From Micrasema longulum (taxonomy: Eukaryota > Arthropoda > Insecta > Trichoptera > Brachycentridae): 64,000 nt of DNA. The position numbers and the translations under genes are program-made. The stretch spans positions 62,001 through 126,000 of the forward strand of contig JAGVSM010002916.1 of the NCBI GenBank assembly GCA_022494885.1, given 5' to 3'. The notes beneath the pieces are model-generated. The model saw only the letters and a list, made by a program, of their open reading frames with translations, had not been told where the DNA came from and did not search any database. This document shows, piece by piece, positions 24,201 to 39,200 of the stretch (positions are counted from its first letter, which is position 1; every line of letters begins with the position of its first letter).

Positions 24201-27200
24201 AAGTTCTTTTCAATTTATTTCACCTTTTTGAATGAAGTATCTGAAGTAAGTGCAAAACATTTGTCTTTTTATCAGTTTCTTATGGCTGATTATTTGCCAA
24301 CTTGTAACTCCAATACGGTCTGGAATCGAATCACTCGAGGCTGTTTTGTAATGCATCGCTCGTCTCGGTTTGTAGTTTAGGCTTTGTACGGGAGCTCTCG
24401 GTGTAGGAGTGTTACGGCGACGATACTTCGGGGGATTTATAAAGAAGGTAACCTCGAAATCAATCACTGCCTAACACTTTCGCCGTAGAGTGGCTTAAAC
24501 CGTGTCATCTCTGACGCTGACAAAAGCGGGCGAATGCACCGTGGGAAGAAAATCACTAGGACTAAATTGACTTCGATTACAATATTGATTCCCGCTGTGG
24601 GCGGATACGGCAAGTCTTCTCGTAATCCCCGCTTCATTAGCGATCAATATCCGGCGTTCGGCTCCGACTGCCCTCATACGCGATCCAATAAATAATTCCT
24701 ATCGAGGTGTACCGTGTGTCTGGTTTCGCAACAGCCGCCCACGCCCGCGACTGGTGACTAGCTGATAGTCCGCTCTTGCGTCACAGCGGGGCTGTCCTTT
24801 CGGTTCTCTCCTCGTTCCCACACCTCGCCAAGTGAACCTTCCCCGCGTGAACAGTACGCGGAATCGAATATAATGCACCACCATTGCGCTTCTCTAGCGC
24901 CGAGTCGTGCACTCTGCGCTTGTGCTCGTGTCTGTTCGTCCTCTAGAACAGATTTGCAGTGCCATGGCGCGATGACTCAGCCGCGAGAGTACCTACATTT
25001 ACTAATGTGGAATTTTAAGGTTTCGAATGAGAACGTTTCACGGTTGTCTGAATACGATTTACGGCGCATTCGGTAAAGTCGAAAATTTGCAGAGGAATTC
25101 AACTGACATCACCGCCGCCAGTTTATTCTAAACTGTGACTTCGCGTTCGGAATAACATGGGTGACCTATAATAATCATTTTAATTATATGTTCTGTCGTA
25201 CCTATAATAATTTACGCTATTGTGTTTCAGTGCAGCGATATTCGGCGACAGTTGGTAGTAATAAGCCCCGTGGGATGTAATTTTTCCGGCACACAGTAAC
25301 ACACAATTGAGGGTAAACGGCAAGAACGGGATTATTACCAAATAACTAAATTAATTTACAGGAGATCAAAATGAAAAATGAAAAATAAACCTCATTTGTG
25401 GGACTCTGGGTTCGTGTATTCAATAAAAATAGGTTTTCAATTAATGCAATATTTTCAGAAAAGAACAAACAAAAACGTCTACTTAATTTTTTTTCAACTT
25501 AGAAAATAAGCTCGCTGCAGCAATCGTCATTTTGACAGTTTTTTTTTGCCAGCCGTTTATAAGACAGGGACCTACAATTTGTTGGTCGATCATGGCATTT
25601 ATATCTCGAAAATCGAAAAAATGCAAAGTGTACCCTTCAATTGAGTAGTAATCCTAAAATAATTAAGTCGCGCAGTACCTAACATATAAAAAAATCGTGC
25701 GTTTAATTTATCGAAGAATACTTTCATATTTACGCCTCTAAAATAATAAAAGTAAGCAATTTTAATATCACGTTTTATTTATTGTTTCCATACGCATGTT
25801 TGGCGCTCATGGGCTAAATGTACACTATGGGGTAAATTTTATTTGATCCACCGTACCAACATAAAAAGGTGTAATGTTTCAGTGGCTTTCATTATATCAA
25901 CTATCGATCGAGCTACCCGTTTCCATAACGTTTAATGTACTCAGTACATTCATAAAAAAATATTCTGTCTAACACAAACAACATTTAGTTTGATCGACAC
26001 CCGCCTTTTATATTATAATTAGTTAATCGTTTCAATGTGTAAAAAATATAAACACTTGAGATAACTGTAAATAATTGGCCACAACTAGTGTGTTCCGTTC
26101 GCTCATTGCTAGAAATTTTATCGAAGCAAATGCGAACAAATGTACCTACTATAATATGCACACATGCCCAGAGCACGGTGGCACGCTGGAGGGTCCTCTC
26201 CTATCAACCAACTGTCAATATACTTTAGAACAAACCGACAATGGTGTTTGATTAACCCCGCGGCTTCCTCGTCACTACCCCCATGTTTCGCCACTTGCTC
26301 TCTACACTCTGGTAAACACACTTTCACCCCAACTTTTCAACCCCGTATGTATTTCGTCCTCAGCAGTCCTACTGAATAGTGCGTTACCGAGTTCGCGGCA
26401 CAATATTACGCAACCTCTCACCATTCCCTCAGCCCCTGGTATTCTATACAAGAAACATTGTTTGTTTCAGTTTGTTTAGAGCCAGACGTTTCGCCTTCTG
26501 CACTATCTTGTTTGCTTCTCGCATGGGGGTGTTCTGTTTTAAACGGATGTGTGCACAAGTCTACCTTTTAGAATATGTCGAATACTATAGAGGGAATGTG
26601 TGAATTCATGAAACCCCTAGTTTTTTTTATCCACTTCTAAGAAACCACAGTGGATTCCGTTTTATGACTCGACTACTAAACTTGAACACTTAAGTACTCG
26701 AAATACTGATGTTTAAAACTTCACGAAAACTTGCAAAATATATCAATTTAAGGGCTTTACTCATAAACTTAGTAAAAATTGACGCCTAGGCATAGCGGTA
26801 GAATACGGATGGGAACACCAACCTTATTATAGTGGTAGAATAAAGATGGTATTCTTATCATTATTCTACCACTATGCCTAACGTAACACTATTCCAGGCT
26901 TAAGTAAAGCCCTAAGTAATTATGAATAGTTTTACAGCGTTTAATAGAAATTGACGTAGAAATGTTAAAGATGTAAATTTGGAATCAAATATAGAAATGA
27001 ATTAATTCCTAGACGAGCAATTTCTCAATTCGCGATCGCTAAATGATGTGTTCGTCTCGACCCACAAAAACTCGTTTCTTTTGTGATTCATGAGAAAACT
27101 GGTCTCGAAAACTCGAATAGTCAGTCTAGCCGCGAAAACGATATAATAAAGGGTATGAAAAGAAGTAGACTAGGTGTTGCGCGGATTAATGAAGAGTAAT

Positions 27201-30200
27201 GAGGATATTATGTTGGTCATCGTCAGCACTGGCACTGGGAGCTGGCGCTGGTGGATCGCGCATCGATCGGCCGCGGCCGGCAGCGACTGCGACTCGCCCG
27301 GCGGTGTATTTTATACTTTTGGGGTCGGTTGATGCGGGATATGAGGAATGAATAATTACCGCCATCGGAATTCTAGGAAACTTTTCCGCTGTTTGTTAAG
27401 CAATTTTGGCTGTCTCACGCCCGCTAGACTCGTTGACCTTGTGCGCTGTTTGCATTTTATTTTAAGCGATCGATTATCCGCGATGATCAGCTAGCGGCTA
27501 CGACTGTTCATAAATTATTCACTTATCCGGGCGTTAGTTTTTCCCGCTCGTTATTTACAAACGATTTATTATATTTTCCGATATCGATGTTAATCTTTTG
27601 TTTCCCGTTTCAGGTGTCCGGCTCGGGGTTGTTCGAGCTGAGGCTGAAGACGTTCACCAACGCGCTGGGCAGAGGGCGAGGGGGCGCGTGCTGCTCGGGG
27701 GGGCGTGTGCCCCCCGGCACGCCGTGCCCCACGCCATGCCGCACGCGCTTCCGGGTCTGCCTGAAACACTACCAGGCCAACATCGACCCCACGTCGCCGT
27801 GCACCTTCGGTGACGTCACCACTCCTGTCCTCGGAGACAACTCCGTCAACATCTCCGATTCCGGAGTCGAGGGGTTCGTCAACCCCATCAGATTTCCCTT
27901 CGACTTCGCCTGGCCGGTAAGCTTTCCTTTTATTAATTAATGTAATCTATGTCGGTATATTAATTTACCCAAATAACAAGCTCATTGCAACAATGATAGT
28001 TTTCGCATAGTACTCTTGCGCAATTTACTTAGATAATTTATTAATTAAAAAGACAACAGGATGGAGAGCATTTTGGAGAAGGAAATATGGAAATCTAGGC
28101 ATTTACTGGGCTTATGACCTACCATTTTCTGGTTTATGTGACCGCTTCGGACACCGTGTTACATTCACTTCAATTATTGTAACTTTTGCGGGTTTCGTAC
28201 CGGTTGCAGCAGATGGTTTTCACAGAAAAGTGTAGTGTTTACCTGAGTCGAACCATCCCTTCCTAAGTTAAACCCGAGTGAGTAGCGATAGTGAGTAGGT
28301 AATAGGTACCTTGACAGGCGACAGATGGCTCTCGTCCCGTCTTGGCTGATGGATCTTTACCGTACCGTTCTGGACTCTGAAAAAACAAATCCAGCCAATC
28401 GTAACTGCACTTCCTCGATTCGATTTCTACAAAATAACAGCTCTGTTTTTTTAAACCTCAAACTCACACCCCTATTTAGTGACATCTTCACAATACCTAC
28501 AAATTAGTTTAAAAATATAACGTTACATTCAAGTTGATTGTCTTAAAATGTATATTAATTTTAAAATAGGTCACTGAATAAGAAAGCGTAGAGTAAATAG
28601 TTTGACTGAATACATTGTGGTTATTTTTCCTGTATTTCAACTAACGGTCGGCTGAATTGTACAAATAAACTCGTGTGAAATTCAATTACCGAATAGCCTC
28701 TTGAAGGTTTACGAAGCCGTAAAAACAGTATTATGGATTTACTAAGATCTGATTCTTTGTTTTATCGACACTAAAGTGATCCATTAGTACCAATTACCGA
28801 TTAAAGTTTGATTCGGAATGGGGCGTTTTTTTATGTTTTTCTCGCCTCGCAGATGTCGGGCGGAACTAGTTTTCTGGCTTCACCGGGACCATGTTGTCGG
28901 GAAAAGGATTAACCCGACAACTTCGTTTAGCCATAAGGTATAAATCCGCATGCAACTGTTGCATTTACAGTTGCGAAGCACTCCATGCGTAGCAGTAGAT
29001 CGATACTTATTTGGTTGATAATATAATCTATCATTCATTGAAATACTCTAATGTCTTCATTATTCATCTCGCGTATGGATCTTACAATGCACGCGGTACT
29101 CATTATCGGATTAGGTACAAGTAATTCTAATAGAAATAATTGTAAAACCACTACCAACAACTGATTGAATCAGCAACGACTATTATGTTACGTATGTATG
29201 TATGTATCTTGTGTTTATCCATCACTGGAAGCAGATGCCAGGTTTCTAGTATTTTTTACGGGGCAATTATTCGCTTTGCCGTTTGCGATGATGATCCCTC
29301 ATTGTTACTCGGTAATTTATCGGTTAAGAGTTCACTCCAGTTGTATGGTAGAAGTCATTGTACACACACTCACACAGGTAACGGCATCTTCTTGCTATTG
29401 TGGTAATCATAATTACCTGCCTCCGATTAACTGGTACTTAATTTCGGTCTAAAGGCATTAGGAATTAAATCGGATCATTAAGCAAAAGATGCTATAAACA
29501 TAAACCATTGCCGTAATTACAGTCTTGCTCTATATAATTTTAAAACAAATGTAAAATTGCTTTCTTCACTATCCACATTGTAATGACACACTTATTATTC
29601 TGGTCAATACGGTTTCACTGTTTCAGTTACGTGTTGGTAGACCATTGCGTGCTAGTTTTTCCTCGAATTCTCGTAAATTGTAGTTAAAACTATCACAAAA
29701 TCCAATCCGGGAAAAATTAATTTCACGTTTATAAATACATTTAACATTAGCTTTGACGATGTCAAATGAGCTCCAAATACAATTGCTAATAAACGCATTA
29801 ATCTTGACGAATTACAACCATGTTGTTTTAGATTTAAACAATCACTAAAATAGACCAGATCTTGTCTTGGGATAGTGTTATTATTTTAATTTTTTGTTCT
29901 AGTTTAATTTTTCTTTACTTTTATTTTATTTCAATTTTACCTGTTAATATAAAAAACAAAAAAAAAATCGGTTGTTAAATAGACTGAATAAGTCCGTAAA
30001 AAATAAAATACTAATAAACATTAAATAATATAGATAATGTATTACTTTACTTTAAAATTTATTCCCATTTTATAGTACTTAAATATAAATACAAGACCAA
30101 GAATTTCGACATCCCTTACCTAAATGTATGTACTAGGTTAGTATCCTTACTATACTAGCAATTTACAATGTAAACTCAGAGGGATAAAGCATATTTGCCA

Positions 30201-33200
30201 CTTGAAATAGTATCTTCCACTTGGGTTTTTTTTTTTCTATTTCTTTAATATTTGTTCAATGTTCCTTGGCAAACGTTTCGGAAATGGTATATCCGTCTAA
30301 ATAAATGTGCATCGGACTTATTCCCCTATTGAGATTTCCTTTGAAACACTAGACGTGTGGGAGATTTTGCCGATCGGAGATTAATGACCATACGGTAGCC
30401 AGTAAGTGTATTGTAAAATATTTGCACGTGTAATAACTTTAAACCACTATTTTTTTTAGTAAAATTTTAGGTTTCCTAGTTCGTGTTCAACTAAATATTA
30501 CAAATGTCAGATTGTTTGTGGTTTTTAGGTTGTTAAAAAAAAAATTGCGACATAATGTTTAATTTTATTTTATTAACATATACGAATATAATAATATAAA
30601 TTGGGGATTGTATATATAGTCCAGTAGGTATGTCTGTCTGATCCCGTCCACTCCTACGCTAGAATTATTACTCGATGTGTCTCGATTGATAAATTGTTAT
30701 TTTTTCCCTTGGTTTGACATAAAAGCTAGTTTCACACGGTCTGTCGCGCGGTCTAGTAACGGAATGAATATCGGCCGTTCACGGTTTCGGTTTTACGAGT
30801 ACACAACTAGGGAATGACGCTGCCGGGATCCGAACCCATTGTCCGATGGACGTGCGGTACTAATCCTCTATCTTCCACACCTCACGACCTGCGTTTTGCC
30901 ACAGACGGAATCTCCACATCTACGGAGATTTTTTAGAAATACTTTCAAAAATCCAAACTAACCCTACCGGTCATAATTATTAGTAAATATCTTTGATTTA
31001 AATATTTATTGGAGTTTGATTTTGAACTAATACATCGCTTGATCCTCGGTAAGAGGTAAGACCACTGGCAGAACGGAGAGATCTCTGCTCCGCTTGGCGC
31101 CGTGTCAAATGGGCTTTCAAATGTCGACCGATACAATATCGCTATAAATAATCGACTGAGTACCAAAACGAGAAAATATCGCACTAAACATGGAATCTCT
31201 TTATTTTTTTCATCTCGTCTTTCAAATTTAAACATACAAAGTCTATCTATGTATTTTATGTCAAACGTACATCAGCCAAATCTCGATTTACATATTTGCC
31301 GCGAATTTAAAGAGAAATACATGTCTCGAAATTAAAGTATCATTTTCGTATTTGACCTCTCGAGACAACCTTAATGTGCGGCCCGTTGGCGAGCTTAAGG
31401 CATCTTGACTGCTTAATTGCTGTCGATCAATTAATAGCAAGACAGGACAAGCCATCTGTCTACAGAACAAGGAATTAAAGCAATGGGCCTTTTCCGGTCA
31501 GCTGTTGCAATGGGTCGCATCTTTAAATCTGCAGAGCGTCCTTCGGATCAAACGGTCTTAACAGAGACATCACAATGCATATGTCTGTTTTAATCGATTC
31601 ATCCAGTTCTTCACTGCTGGTCGTAATACTTGCCTTTTTAACACCAGTTTTCGTGTTACCGGCAGATTTGGTATTGTTTTTGGAAGCTGTAGAATCGGCG
31701 TGTTCTATCGATCATGTCGTACTTTGTCATGTATTCACGTATTCCGTTTACCCGGAACTGTCCTGTAGATTTACGAGCGTTCGGGACTTTTATTGCTCTA
31801 CCCCCGCTCCTGTCTATAGTCGATGATATTTTTACAACACCTCTTTCACGGCGATTCATTTCAGTACAGGCAGCTCGTAAAATAATAAATAATACATTAA
31901 AAGTCCCTTTGTCCAGAATCAGTAGCTATTTTGCTTTATTCGCCCCGGAGAATAGAGTGACGATGGCTGTATGAAAACGGAACGGCTAATCTGTACAAAA
32001 AGTGACAATGACCACTCATAAAGATGTTGAAACTTAATGATTATATGACTCTGTCGTAAATCATCGTCCAATTTCAGTATGCTTCTGCATTCACTCGCTC
32101 AAGACATTCCTCGGCTTCATTTCGGAGACAATTCGAGGCGTTTCTCAGTTCCAAATTAGCGATTCGTTTCGGATTATTGATTTCCAGGTAGCGATGTTAT
32201 ACAATTGCGGGCGTCTCTTTTTCTTGTTCAATTTTCCTAATGATGATTTGTGCCAATCGATTTCTCGCTCTATCAAATCCTTTATTTACACCGGGCTATA
32301 AAAAATCTCAACGAGCGTTTCCATTTCAGCAATTGTTCGTAAGTTTTTCCCCTAAAGATTATATTGTTGTTGCACCTTGGAATCCGGTTATGTGCATGCA
32401 TTTTACAAAATACGTTTTTTTCGTCAAAAAAACATTTCAACCACAATTATATGCACTAAAGTATGCTCTAAAAAACTATCAATGTTCCCAGACATCTATC
32501 TACTCAAGTCTGCGATGTTTATTGTTTCTCCTGAACATTTTTGTGAATAACACGGCAACGACGATGTATTCTTAACGATAATACGTTTAAATGATAATAC
32601 GTTTTGAATTTCCTCGGGTCAATTAAGTTTGTAATGGGGCAAGAGTAAATAATCATCATGCCATACTTTATTCTGACGAGACTAGCCATGTGTTCCCGTA
32701 CCAGAAGGTTTTATGGGTAAAGAAGATTCAGCACCAGTCGAGATGTAGAATAATTCATATCGACCGAGCACTTGAGCTTCTACCGTTACGCGTTGGTGTT
32801 GACCAAATAGGTAACACATCCACTAACTTTATGTCATACACTCAATATTATAAAATACACTCAGTTTATGTCATGTTTATTTTCGTAAGATGCTTATTAA
32901 TTAGGCATTAAATGTTAAATTTACATATACATATTTGATTTCACGTAGCAAAACATTGCGAATTACTTTTTAAAAAGCAATCGTGCTTTATGCGTAGTAT
33001 ATATATGTCGTGACATCCATTTACGTAGTAATAAGAGAACTGAGTGCTAATTACCACGTCCTGTTCCCATGAAACATCACAGGTGTCAGTTTTCATATAA
33101 TGCGCTATTTTTTTATTTAAATGCTTTTCATTTAGATCCAATTATTTTCTATCTCAAAGGTTACTACGATACTATAACGCGAGAGAAAATTTAGCGAACT

Positions 33201-36200
33201 CCTTAAATCTGATAGGACAGTAACACTTACCCGGACCGGTTTAATGGGATGCTGTAAGCTGCACCTAAAGCTGTATGCGGCTCAGCCACCCTCCCTACTT
33301 CACCTGTCGCGACAACAAGATGCATCTCCACCGAGAATTTAAGATCCTGTACCAGATAGGCTCGTGGATTTTATTTCCAGTCAGTATTTTGTATTTCCAC
33401 TTGTTCCTTTTTGACAAGCGCGCTTGTTATATGCGGTCATATCTCAGCCCCGTTAAATATTCCGATATCTTACTTTTTATCTCCCCGAAGGAAAATATAT
33501 TCTTGTATTTCCACTTTCTGTGTCGGGTCATCTGAGGGTTTTAATTTTATTAAAAAACGTTTAATTAATAGTTATAAATTGCCACAGCCTCCACTGACAA
33601 TTTTACGGCGCTGTAAATCGTTTTTGTTTCGAATAATACTATACTCGTCATGAATCAACTACTCGGAACGGACGATACCTACAGCTTCGTTGGTACTTTA
33701 TACGAGTCAGTATTAGCATTATTGGCCGACAAAACGTATTGTAAGGTGCACTTTTATTGCATTGTCGTATTTAAATTGCGTTTCCACAGTTCGGTGGCGT
33801 TTTCGTTTAGATGCGCTCTTATAATACCCACGCGTCCGCAAATCGCTCGATCCTCTTTGGCTGGTCGCGAATCGGTTCACACGGCTCGCGACTGGCATTA
33901 ACGATTCCTTTCATTTCGTGCTTTTTATTAATGAAAATATAGGAAGGTCACCGAACAATAATATTGTCGATATTCAATGGCATTCAGATAAATTTTTCCC
34001 AGGCTTCGGAACAACGGAGTTAGGTACTAGGTACGTCTAATTATATTACAAAAAGCGGACATATTACGGAAACAAGCGCGGGAGTGTTAGTCGCTTCGGC
34101 CTAAATACACCCACACGCCGAGATTCACGTGCTGGTTACTGGGTCAGAAAGGGTGAGGAGTACGCGTGGGTCGTCAGCGCCGCAGCAGCCACCACCCCGC
34201 AGGACGCTGGACGCAGAGGACGCCGGTCGCTCGCGCCGTGTGCCCCGCGCCGCCAGCTATCGTGGGAAGCTGCCACGGGCGCGGAATGCGTCCCCCATAT
34301 TCGATTAACGTATTAATTCCAATTGAAATTTCGTACGGCTAAAATTCGCCGGTGGGAACGGCCGCGCGCATTCCGATCGCGTAGGAGCGCGTTGCTTTGA
34401 ATACACTACGGCTTTTTAAAAGAGCCAACCTCCTGGCTGTGAAACGCGAACCCGTACTGACTGAGTTTAACCATTTGTTAAAATCCGCCGAACAGTCCAT
34501 ACTACTTGGTGGAAATTTTATTAACTGTTATAATGCCCTTTCGATCATTTGCCAACGGACTCGTGCCGTTTCGGTTCTTACTGTGGACCATGGTTTAGGC
34601 AACCCCGTGTCCTGCACATTTTTGCCTATCAAAGGTTTTTTAAAGTCTTATGTGAACGGAAACGAGACATAACGATTTTAAACGTACTAGTATATTGCTA
34701 AAACAACCTGTATTTTTTAACTTTTTAATTGGATAATGCAGTAAGTTTATGAAATAATAGTATGCTCTCAATTGATGTGTTTTCACAAAATTAATAAATA
34801 CGTAATAATAATTTTTAGGCCAAGAAATTAGGAAAATTATGCATAGTTGCTTCCCGTACTTACATACATAATTATCTTTAATAATGCAATGTTTCGTATT
34901 TATATTGAATTTTGGTATCTTCATTTATCGGTGCTTGAAATAGTCGTCCTATTTTTTTTAACCGGGCACACAAAACACTTAACTGTCTAACGATTCGCAG
35001 AATCAACGTTTTTAACATATCAATAAAGTATGTTGCCCATGCAAAGCGCGTCCTACCTCGAACGTTAAAATGGAAAGCGACCCGCGAAACATTCCGATTA
35101 TTTGCCTTGTTTGACATCCTCGGGTAATGCCTACACACGTGTATGTAGAAATAAATATAATTATTTGATTAATGCAATCGAGCTATTTATTTGGAATAAT
35201 TGAAGTCCGCTTTTAACCGCGCGAGTGAAGAGCAGTTAGCAAACAAATTATTTAAAACAAACTGAAGACCACTTGAGAAAACATATTAAAGCCTCATTCC
35301 TCTCCGTCCGTTCTATTATTTATCCATCCACTCCACGATGTGTGTCAATATTGATGTTGTCTCTCGAGAGGATCTCGGGTTTTGTTTCTTATTTGCCTAA
35401 ACATTGTCGGTTGTCGGGCCGGTCGTGTCCGTCGCAGGTAGGTGTGTGCGTGTGCGTGTGCGTGTGCGTGTGCGTGTGCGTGTGCGTGTGCGTGTGCGTG
35501 TGCATGTTGTATTCTAGCGACCGCCGAGCGATACATTTTTTTTATTTATTTTCATTTATAAATCCTTAAGGATTACACACATTCATATTCTACTGTTAAT
35601 GATAATATTTTAAACATCTTTTGTAAAGATTGTCTGAGTTTCTTGTTTAGTTTTGTCTTGTAGTTTGTATAATTTCAGTCCCTGGTCAATTAGTCTCGGC
35701 CGTCCTTGTCTCGTTTTAAAAAATTGTATATGGTATTATTCTGATATTCTTGTATTGTGTCTACGCGTTTAATACATTTTTTCAGGTTTTAGTTATTCAA
35801 CTGCAGTATATCCATTGGCATCTGATGAACGGTATTGTTTGTTTCATTCAGCGCTGAATCCGAAGGGATGAACTCCTCGGGACGAATTCGCTCCACCGAT
35901 TCGCTCTCATTGTGACCTTACGGCTTACCCACCCCGAACGATGGCCGCGGGGCACTGTCGCGAGCGCGGACACGGACACCCCGACAGCCGTAGCTGACCT
36001 GACCAGTCGGTCTGCCGACCGGTGGTGACCGGTGACCGGCGGTAGTACATCCACGATCGATCATCGTAAGCGATTGCGAGTGCCGAGCCGAGCGCTGCGC
36101 TGCACAGACATTTCTTAACCCCGGTGACCCACTAGCTCCGCACTGTTCTTTCCTCCGGAATATTTGATCTGATGTCTCGTTTTCTCTTCCACAGGGCACA

Positions 36201-39200
36201 TTCTCTCTCATCGTCGAAGCCTGGCACGACTCCAATGAGACCTCACGATCCGGTGGTAAGTCCAATTTTTTATATTATTATTTTTAATTTATTTGAGGTT
36301 AAGTATTTATTGGAGATTTTAGTGAGGCGTAACTCTTTCTCGAAAAGGGATTATGGCTCCTATCGAATACGCTCTCAATTAAAATTCTCCGCTCGGATTA
36401 TCTTATAAGATTTTTTATTAAATTCTTAGCCCGCCTTTAATTACCGCGGGGAAGATCTATTATACATCACGCCAATTAATACAGGAATCTCCGAAAAGCC
36501 ATTAATAATGTTGGGAGCCTCGCGACCGCCCCGTGCTCAGCGTGTACGTTATTTTCTGGAACTGAACATGGATTTTCACGCTCCGTGTTAATATGCTTTG
36601 TATACTTTCAAATTCCTATAAACTTGGAACACCTATTGCTTATTACTGGTCTACTGCACACAGCTACAGTTACGCAATTATGCATTCTCTGATATATAAT
36701 ACTAACTCGAATTCACCAGGCAACACTAGTTTTAAGACCCCTTTCTACACATGTATAAATATGTTGGTAAAGTTAAACATCTACAACTAATAGTAAAATT
36801 CCTCGATGAATTGAGTTGAATCGCAACAAATTAATGCTGTTAATATTAATTTGAGATCTTACTATGCGAGTCTATAAATGTAGATATTCAAAATCTTTTA
36901 GCCTGTCGAATGATGAGCATGAGTAATTTAATTCGATGTCGTCTGTTACGTCACAGCCATTCATCGGAATAACGTTTTGGCATTCATTTCTCGATAGCTG
37001 TGTCCTTTTAGAGGGTGTCGTGTCGTGTATTGTGTCGTTGACAGTGTGACGGTGACGGTTCACACTGGTCACACGGTTGCCAGTATGTCTCGCATTAGGT
37101 ATTCTTCCGTCGTCCAGATCGAATCCGTTTGCTGCACGCCGTTTCGAACTTTATACCGATATGCACACTGCTGCATTTGAACTTTTAGTGTCCCGGTGTA
37201 ATCGCAGCCAACGTTTACTACGCGAGCCTTCTAACAACGAGCGTTAGCTGTTCAGCTGAGAGCCTTCTCGCGAGTCCTTGACTTCTTCCTCGTTTTAAGC
37301 TTCGAGCCGCGTAATGGGATCACAATCGTAACACATCATGTTTGCGTCGGGTATTTACCGTGTTCTGTCATTTGTTTGAATCAATTTACATACCTCTAAC
37401 TAGCGCATTGAATTGATTCGCGCACTTCGCAGTGAGACGGTATCTTCGCTCAATGGGAGAACGGCAATTATCTCTACAAAATCTCTTGTACACTTTCAAA
37501 TGTGTCAGCGAGTGCAGCTCGGAGCGTACATTGGGTAACGCAACAACGGCGCTGTTTATAGGCCGGGCACAGGCCGCGACAGGTTGTTGATATTAACTTA
37601 TTTATGACAAGACACACGGCGCGCGTATGACAATCGCACTAAACCCGTTCCATGTGCGAGAGACGGAACGCGCCGCCTGCGCCTAGGCCTGTACTTTACA
37701 CTCTGTAGGGCCGGCCCGTAATCTGTGTTCATCGATCTCGATAAATTATTTATATCTTCGAGCTCTACGTTATATTATTTCCAGATTCACTACCTAAAAT
37801 TAGTGTTCACCACAGCGTGAAATTCTAATTGATTTACTTACTACTCTTTTAATTTCGCAATTTTGACTGTTCCACTTTCAGTTATAACAGGCGATTAATA
37901 CTCTTTCCCAATTAAAGCTATTAATTGGATGATCTAGGTAGCTGTGTAACCTATTGTGTGCCCCTAATGTTTCTGATAATATTTCTGTTCAGTCATTACT
38001 CCACTTACTGGTGCGTATCAGTTTGACTCTGCCTGCTCTTCAGACATCTCCGTTCAGCATTCATTTCGATTTGCGGTTGCTTATTATTGGGATTGCTTTT
38101 TCTACATTTGTCGAATCGAGTGTTTTTTATTTTTCGTTCCCGGTTTTTTTGTTTTCTTCCGCCACCACAGCGAGCCGTGATGTACGCATGGGTGTCGAAC
38201 CCGAGACCTCTAGTCCAAACCGACTCGCAATTATTATTGCCAACTGACCGAAACCTCTCGTATTTTACTTTCAAATTGCTTATTAAGTTTTCCGTTTGTT
38301 TTTTGGCACAATTTCGCGATAGATTTTCCCAAACCGCGAAGCCCGCTAACCTCGTGTACGATTTTATTATTTACCTATAAAAATATCATAAGCGTGTATT
38401 AAGTTACTTTTACAGTAACGACATCAATCACCTTTAATCTAAGACAATGAACATAAAAAGTAAAAAAAGAAATTCAAATATAAACTGAGAAACTATAACA
38501 ATAACGTAATTGGATAATTGCCGTTTGAACAATAAAAAAATATGTTTTTAAATACGTAAGTTGTTAAAAATAAAAATAAAAACGAATTATGTTTTTTAAT
38601 AATAATAATAAAATTGAAAATAAAAAATTTGAAATCGAACAAAAAAAAACTTTGAACAAAATGTATAAATTTGTGTGAATGAAAATAGGATTTCAACCCG
38701 GGCTTAGGTGGTTTTTATTTTACAGTACTTACTGCTTACCATTGTTTAAATATTTTAACTGGTAATTAATGGCGCTCTTTACCCCCTTTACTTGTTTCAA
38801 TATGTTTTCTGAGGAAACATTTCCTGAAGAAACATGTGCGTGACATCCGTCACCACCTCTCCCTGTAGTAACCTTCCTGCATCCTCGTGTTTATACCGAG
38901 ATTAGGTCCCCGCATATGGCTTACCTCCGATCTTTCTGGTAATAAGTAGCTTATCATATTAATTAAACACAGGAAGAGGGTGTTGTAATATCTCGTTCGC
39001 TCGCCTCAGATGTTCCGTTATTAAATATAAACCTGCCGCTTATAGACCCTCCTAATAAAAATAGAATATATTCGTATAGGTAGGTACCTGTTATTTAACT
39101 TTGTTAAGTTACACGCTCTCGATTTGTAGGACAAGTTACGATGCGTTATTTTTAGTAAAAATATTGTTTACTTGGGAGATTTCTCGCTTTATACCTGTTA

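Larger units (their letters stand above)
15206..27613 (+). other. Delta intron 1 (12.4 kb)
   Basis: AT-rich DNA broken by GC-richer, CpG-containing islands without coding pattern: about 18400-18960, 20430-20760, 21770-22140, 22860-24110, 24340-24990 and 27180-27550. Long overlapping reading frames around 18346-18947 run on both strands in several frames at once, as expected of GC-rich non-coding DNA. It also holds SINE-2 pieces, a LINE tail at 20011, a foldback MITE at 26751, and three exact Su(H) words (18519, 23426, 24540). Confidence 0.85.
27917..36194 (+). other. Delta intron 2 (8.3 kb)
   Basis: Holds a degenerate inverted piece of the dispersed repeat at 28080-28165, a tRNA-like SINE head near 30815-30885, a TGTGCG microsatellite, and GC-richer stretches at about 31330-32250 and 33180-34400. 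An exact Su(H) word is at 34261. No exon-like reading frame is supported. Confidence 0.85.

Noticed and set aside
35273..35569. Frames with (VC)n and (HA)n runs.
   Set aside because: They are products of the TGTGCG microsatellite.
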